Source: Dehalococcoidia bacterium
GTDB taxonomy: Bacteria > Chloroflexota > Dehalococcoidia > GIF9 > AB-539-J10
Direction of reading: 5' to 3'
Length of the DNA: 7,976 nucleotides
NCBI GenBank assembly: GCA_003562555.1
Contig: PWUO01000311.1
Span: forward strand, 1 to 7,976
Under the pieces are notes generated by a model. That model was not told the DNA's origin. It saw only the letters and a program-made list of their open reading frames with translations, and did not search any database. The position numbers were made by a program, and so were the translations under genes. This document shows positions 5,079-7,976 of this stretch, one piece after another. The stretch's first letter is position 1, and each line of letters opens with the position of its first letter.

Positions 5079-6548
5079 ATGGCATTGAAGACTGCGCAGC
5101 AGTATATCGACAGCCTTCGCGAGTTGAAATCAGATGTATGGCTGTTTGGCGAGAGGATAGAGAATTTCGTGGACCATCCCGTGATACGGCCGTCCATCAA
5201 CTCCATTGCACTGACGTACAAAATGGCACACGAGCCCGAATATGAGGATCTGGCGACAACCACATCCTCGCTGACCGGTGAGAAGATCAACCGTTTCACA
5301 TCGCTCTTCATGAGCGTCGACGATCTTGTGAAGAAGGTCAAGTTACAGCGCATAATGGGGCAGCGGACCGGATGCTGCTTCCAGCGTTGCGTCGGTATGG
5401 ACGCGATCAACGCTATGTATAACACCACGTTCGAGATCGACGAAACACACGGGACCGAGTACCACAAGCGCTTCAGGGAATGGCTGAAGTACATTCAACA
5501 GAATGACCTGTGTGTTCAAGGCGCGATGACCGACGTGAAAGGAGATCGGGCGTTGCGCCCCAGCGAGCAGCCCGATCCTGACATGTTTGTTCACGTCGTG
5601 GAGCGCAGGGCTGACGGCATTGTCATTCGGGGCGCAAAGGCGCATCAGACGGGTAGTGTCAATTCTCACGAGATGCTGATTATGCCCACGCTCACCATGC
5701 GTCCCGGTGACGAGGATTACTCCGTGTGTTGTGCAATTCAATCCGATTCTCCGGGCATTCATTTCATCTACGGACGGCAATCCTGTGACAAGCGGAAACT
5801 GGAGGAAGGTGACATCGACGTTGGCAATTGCCAGTTCGGTGGGCAGGAGGCGCTGACCGTTCTCGACGACGTGTTCGTGCCGTGGGAAAGGGTGTTCATG
5901 TGCGGCGAGGTTGATTTCTCGGGCATGGTGGTGGAGAGGTTCGCGAGCTACCACCGGCAGAGCTACGGAGGCTGCAAGCCGGGAATCGGAGACGTGCTTG
6001 TCGGAGCCACTGCAACGATGACCGATTACAGTAACGTGGCCAAGGCCTCTCACGTTCGTGACAAGATCGCCGAGATGAATCATCTTATCGAGACACTGCA
6101 TGCGTGTGGACTCGCGGCCTCAACGCAGGGCACAAAGACGAAGGCCGGCAATTTCCTGCCCGACATCCTGCTTGCCAATGTGTGCAAAATGAATGTCACC
6201 AGGTATCCGTACGAACTGTGCCGTATCGCGGAGGATCTTGCGGGCGGTGCACTGGTGACGATACCGTCCGAGTGCGACCTCCGAAGCCCCGAAATTGGAA
6301 AATACGTTGAGAAGTATTTCAAGGGCGCCAATAACGTGTCGGCTGAGGAACGTCTCCGAATGCTCTCACTCATCAACAGCATGACGTTCGGGCTCAGTGC
6401 TCCAAGTTATCGTACCGAGTCTATGCACGGCGCCGGATCGCCGCAGGCTCAGAAGGTGATGATTGAGCGCCAGTCACAGATGGAGAGCAAGAAGAAGATG
6501 GCTCGCAAGCTGGCGGGAATCGACGAACGTGAGAAGCTGACTGACTAG
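5079..6548 (+). CDS. abfD: 4-hydroxybutyryl-CoA dehydratase / vinylacetyl-CoA delta-isomerase
   Basis: This [4Fe-4S]- and FAD-containing enzyme converts 4-hydroxybutyryl-CoA to crotonyl-CoA through a radical mechanism. It is known from 4-aminobutyrate fermentation in Clostridium and from the 3-hydroxypropionate/4-hydroxybutyrate carbon-fixation cycle of archaea. The 489-residue product belongs to the HpaB (4-hydroxyphenylacetate 3-hydroxylase) flavoprotein fold, but it carries the features that separate AbfD from true hydroxylases. The cluster ligands are C100 and C104 (CFQRC), H292 and C299 (YHRQSYGGC), matching C99, C103, H292 and C299 of the Clostridium aminobutyricum enzyme. E257 in FGGQEA and E447 in YRTESMHGAGSPQAQ match conserved active-site glutamates. 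Other shared blocks are VDHPVIRPSIN and GAKAHQTGSVNSHE. It has its own promoter, RBS and terminator, and neighbours of unrelated function. No CoA-transferase, semialdehyde reductase or crotonase is nearby, so the pathway cannot be read from the window. Confidence 0.93.
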   Translation: MALKTAQQYIDSLRELKSDVWLFGERIENFVDHPVIRPSINSIALTYKMAHEPEYEDLATTTSSLTGEKINRFTSLFMSVDDLVKKVKLQRIMGQRTGCCFQRCVGMDAINAMYNTTFEIDETHGTEYHKRFREWLKYIQQNDLCVQGAMTDVKGDRALRPSEQPDPDMFVHVVERRADGIVIRGAKAHQTGSVNSHEMLIMPTLTMRPGDEDYSVCCAIQSDSPGIHFIYGRQSCDKRKLEEGDIDVGNCQFGGQEALTVLDDVFVPWERVFMCGEVDFSGMVVERFASYHRQSYGGCKPGIGDVLVGATATMTDYSNVAKASHVRDKIAEMNHLIETLHACGLAASTQGTKTKAGNFLPDILLANVCKMNVTRYPYELCRIAEDLAGGALVTIPSECDLRSPEIGKYVEKYFKGANNVSAEERLRMLSLINSMTFGLSAPSYRTESMHGAGSPQAQKVMIERQSQMESKKKMARKLAGIDEREKLTD

Positions 6549-6580
6549 CAGTCTCACGTGCAACTGATCGACTTGCTTAC

Positions 6581-6613
6581 AGACGGGCGGCAGAAGCCGC
6601 CCGTCTCTCTGTA
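6581..6613 (+). terminator. Intrinsic terminator after abfD
   Basis: A perfect 11-bp GC-rich stem (AGACGGGCGGC at 6581-6591 with GCCGCCCGTCT at 6596-6606) closes on the loop AGAA. The tail CTCTGTATAATT is only moderately T-rich. It sits 33 bases after the abfD stop, consistent with abfD being transcribed alone. Confidence 0.8.
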
Positions 6614-6617
6614 TAAT
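6612..6617 (+). promoter_or_regulatory. Candidate -10 box for thyX
   Basis: A perfect TATAAT lies directly in the tail of the abfD terminator. No good -35 box is visible: the corresponding position (about 6589-6594) falls inside the terminator stem. A start near 6624 would give thyX a leader of about 50 bases. Confidence 0.4.
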
Positions 6618-6672
6618 TGCGTATTCTCCATCTGAATCACGAGCAGGGTGCTGCTGCAACAGGAGGTCATGC

Positions 6673-7263
6673 ATGTCAGATTCGTACGACGTTGAGGTGA
6701 AGTTGCTGGCCATCACTCCTGATGCGGAGCGCCTGATTGAGTCGGCTGGACGGCTGTGCTGGAACACCCAGGAGAAGACGGGAACGGTTCCTGATCGCAT
6801 TCAGTCCTGGATTAACATCGGCCATGAGTCGATGATCGAGCACGCGTGCGCCACCTTCAGCATACGTGGAAGCCGGGCCATGACGCATGAGCTTGTGCGT
6901 CATCGATTAGCCAGTTACAGTCAGCGCAGTCAGAGATACGTACGCGAACACGAGGAGTCATACGTCTTCCCTCCTGAACTGCGGGCACACGATGATGCTG
7001 ACGACATCTACCGCCGGGCCATGCGCAACGCATGGGAGGCCTACCGCGAGTTGCTCAAGAGGGGACTGAAACCCGAGGTTGCCCGATACGTACTGCCTAA
7101 CGCGTGCTACACCGACATAATCTGTACGTGGAACTTCCGGGAACTGCGACACATCATAGCGCTACGCGTGTCGCCGCGTGCACTTCCTGAGATCAGAGAG
7201 GTGGCGCTCCAATTGCGCCGAATCATGAAGGAACAGGCCCCGCAGGTGTTCGCTGATCTGTAG
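6673..7263 (+). CDS. thyX: Flavin-dependent thymidylate synthase
   Basis: ThyX makes dTMP from dUMP using methylenetetrahydrofolate as carbon donor and NADPH with FAD as reductant; it is unrelated to the classical ThyA. The 196-residue product has the diagnostic motif RHRX7S at 76-86 within RHRLASYSQRSQRY, preceded by the SMIEHACATF block (53-62). ARYVLPNA (137-144) and an FREL segment near 155-158 follow, as in the family. The length is a little short for ThyX (commonly about 210-250) but no motif is missing. ATG 6673 follows AGGAGG (6661-6666) with a six-base gap; the ATG at 6669 is out of frame. It is separated from abfD by a strong hairpin, so it is probably its own transcription unit. 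The gene converges on ybaK with a 15-base gap. Confidence 0.97.
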   Translation: MSDSYDVEVKLLAITPDAERLIESAGRLCWNTQEKTGTVPDRIQSWINIGHESMIEHACATFSIRGSRAMTHELVRHRLASYSQRSQRYVREHEESYVFPPELRAHDDADDIYRRAMRNAWEAYRELLKRGLKPEVARYVLPNACYTDIICTWNFRELRHIIALRVSPRALPEIREVALQLRRIMKEQAPQVFADL

Positions 7264-7278
7264 TGTGGGGTGTGCTAT

Positions 7279-7737
7279 TCAGTCCGAAACTGCGATATCA
7301 CACACTGTGGCTGTTGAAAGCCTTAGCAGGTCAGATGTGGCAAGCCGTATCAGTCTGGTCCTCGTACCTCCGCCGCACCACACGAAGTCCATCGTCGCGA
7401 TTCTGGTATCGACGTACACTGGCAGTCTTCTGCGGTGACCCAGCGGTGGGATGCCCCCGGTGGGATAACCGGTCGCCTTTTCCGCTACGGCGTCGGAGGC
7501 AACCTCGATTCGGCGAAGGCCTGAGCAGGCTTCTAGTTTGTGTCTGCTCACCATGTGATCGGCACGTACCACAGCCATCAGGAGTGATTGGCTTTCCCCG
7601 GTGAACACAATCGACTTGGCGATCTGTACAAGCGGAATGCCGGTGGCTCGAGATGCATCTGAGGCGTGATGCGTCGAGCTCTTCTCCACGAACTCGTGTG
7701 AAACCCTGTTTGCCCTCAGATAAGCGGTGAGGTTCAT
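7279..7737 (-). CDS. ybaK: YbaK/EbsC-type aminoacyl-tRNA deacylase (trans-editing domain protein)
   Basis: Free-standing proteins of this superfamily hydrolyse wrongly charged tRNAs, typically Cys-tRNA(Pro) or Ala-tRNA(Pro), to protect translation fidelity. The 152-residue product is full length for the family. It contains the conserved lysine region VQIAKSIVF (K41, equivalent to the catalytic Lys of Haemophilus YbaK), VVRADHMVSRHKL, and the glycine-rich GYPTGGIPPLGH loop (about 90-101) followed by PVYVD. The ATG at 7737 has no clear Shine-Dalgarno; a TTG or GTG start is not better supported. I see no convincing promoter for it. The exact tRNA substrate (YbaK, ProX or another subgroup) cannot be told from the motifs I can read, so the gene symbol denotes the superfamily. 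Confidence 0.88.
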   Translation of the reverse strand: MNLTAYLRANRVSHEFVEKSSTHHASDASRATGIPLVQIAKSIVFTGESQSLLMAVVRADHMVSRHKLEACSGLRRIEVASDAVAEKATGYPTGGIPPLGHRRRLPVYVDTRIATMDFVWCGGGTRTRLIRLATSDLLRLSTATVCDIAVSD

Positions 7738-7890
7738 GAGTTGTAAGCAGCGCCAAAATGGGGAAACGTCGGGTGGGGCACTTCAGCAGGAATGGTATCA
7801 GGTGTTCGAGGCTGATTCACCCTCTTTCTGACACGGCGCGCGGTACGATGGTGCAATCGTGGGCAGGACGCTGCTCAGGGGGTGTGACCG

Positions 7891-7920
7891 TTGACAGTTC
7901 CATTCCGGATTGCATAGGAT
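7891..7920 (+). promoter_or_regulatory. Sigma-70-type promoter for the gene entering at the window end
   Basis: A perfect TTGACA (7891-7896) and TAGGAT (7915-7920) are separated by 18 bases. The predicted start near 7927 would fall at the ribosome-binding site of the following gene, so the leader would be very short. A slightly different -10 within ATAGGATAGATT is possible. The stretch 7738-7890 upstream holds no gene I can support. Confidence 0.5.
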
Positions 7921-7939
7921 AGATTCGGAGAGGCTCACA

Positions 7940-7976
7940 GTGAGCAAGGTTCTCAACACGCAAGACCAACGAGTAA
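7940..7976 (+). CDS. Start of an unidentified gene, cut by the window end
   Basis: GTG 7940 is preceded by GGAGAGG (7927-7933) with a six-base gap and by a TTGACA promoter. The frame stays open to the end of the window, giving the beginning MSKVLNTQDQRV. Twelve residues are too few to name a family. The call rests on the promoter and RBS rather than on the protein; GTG as start is plausible in this genome, where ymdB also appears to use it. Confidence 0.5.
   Translation, partial: MSKVLNTQDQRV

Noticed and set aside
4322..5245. 307-codon + strand open frame running from inside prfA into abfD
   Set aside because: It is antisense to most of prfA, crosses both promoters, and overlaps the abfD start; the product looks like a frame shadow.
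5343..6101. 252-codon open frame antisense to abfD
   Set aside because: Shadow of a conserved coding sequence; no start signals or recognisable motifs.
7331..7756. 141-codon minus-strand open frame overlapping ybaK
   Set aside because: It is the same strand in another frame; the YbaK motifs are in the 7279-7737 frame and this product is Arg/His-rich shadow sequence.
7792..7797. Possible minus-strand promoter for ybaK (extended -10 type, TGATACCAT)
   Set aside because: Only four of six -10 bases match and no acceptable -35 box is present, so the support is too thin.
7758..7922. 54-codon + strand open frame upstream of the last gene
   Set aside because: No ribosome-binding site, composition unlike a real protein, and it runs through the TTGACA promoter.
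1..7976. CRISPR arrays, insertion sequences, toxin-antitoxin or defence modules
   Set aside because: I saw no regularly spaced repeats, transposase motifs, or paired small genes; every long coding stretch is a recognised housekeeping or metabolic gene.

Overview
The window looks like chromosomal housekeeping DNA from a bacterium of the phylum Chloroflexota, most likely the Dehalococcoidia/SAR202 side. This placement is inference. It rests on a 16S rRNA gene that is not followed by tRNA or 23S genes (an unlinked arrangement known from Dehalococcoides), on the 16S signature ACACACACGCTACAATGG, and on the gene content. Shine-Dalgarno sequences such as AAGGAGG and AGGAGG match the CCTCC anti-SD at the end of the 16S gene. 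Several promoters resemble the sigma-70 consensus.

Layout. Positions 1-334 hold the last fifth of a 16S rRNA gene. A 256-base spacer follows (335-590), with two hairpins, a pyrimidine-rich stretch and a promoter, but no tRNA. Next is a plus-strand pair: rny (RNase Y, 591-2114) and a YmdB-type metallophosphoesterase (2133-2903). Converging on it is a minus-strand pair, prfA (release factor 1, 3800-4867) and prmC (release-factor glutamine methyltransferase, 2935-3846); the two genes overlap. A divergent control region (4868-5078) carries a promoter for prfA on one strand and one for the next gene on the other. That gene, at 5079-6548, encodes a 4-hydroxybutyryl-CoA dehydratase (abfD type) with all four iron-sulfur ligands. 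It has its own promoter, RBS and 11-bp terminator hairpin, so it is probably monocistronic. Then come thyX (flavin-dependent thymidylate synthase, 6673-7263) and a convergent ybaK-type tRNA-editing protein (7279-7737, minus strand). A promoter, an RBS and the first 12 codons of an unidentified gene close the window.

How the genes fit together. RF1 is the direct substrate of PrmC, so that overlapping pair is a functional unit. RNase Y and YmdB both act on RNA or nucleotide phosphodiesters and are adjacent in other bacteria too. ThyX, YbaK and AbfD serve separate jobs (dTMP synthesis, removal of mischarged tRNA, C4 acyl-CoA metabolism). I see no mobile element, CRISPR array, defence island or obviously new multi-gene system. 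The points most worth checking are the lone abfD gene, unusual bases near the 3' end and decoding site of the 16S rRNA, and a changed residue in the PrmC catalytic NPPY motif.
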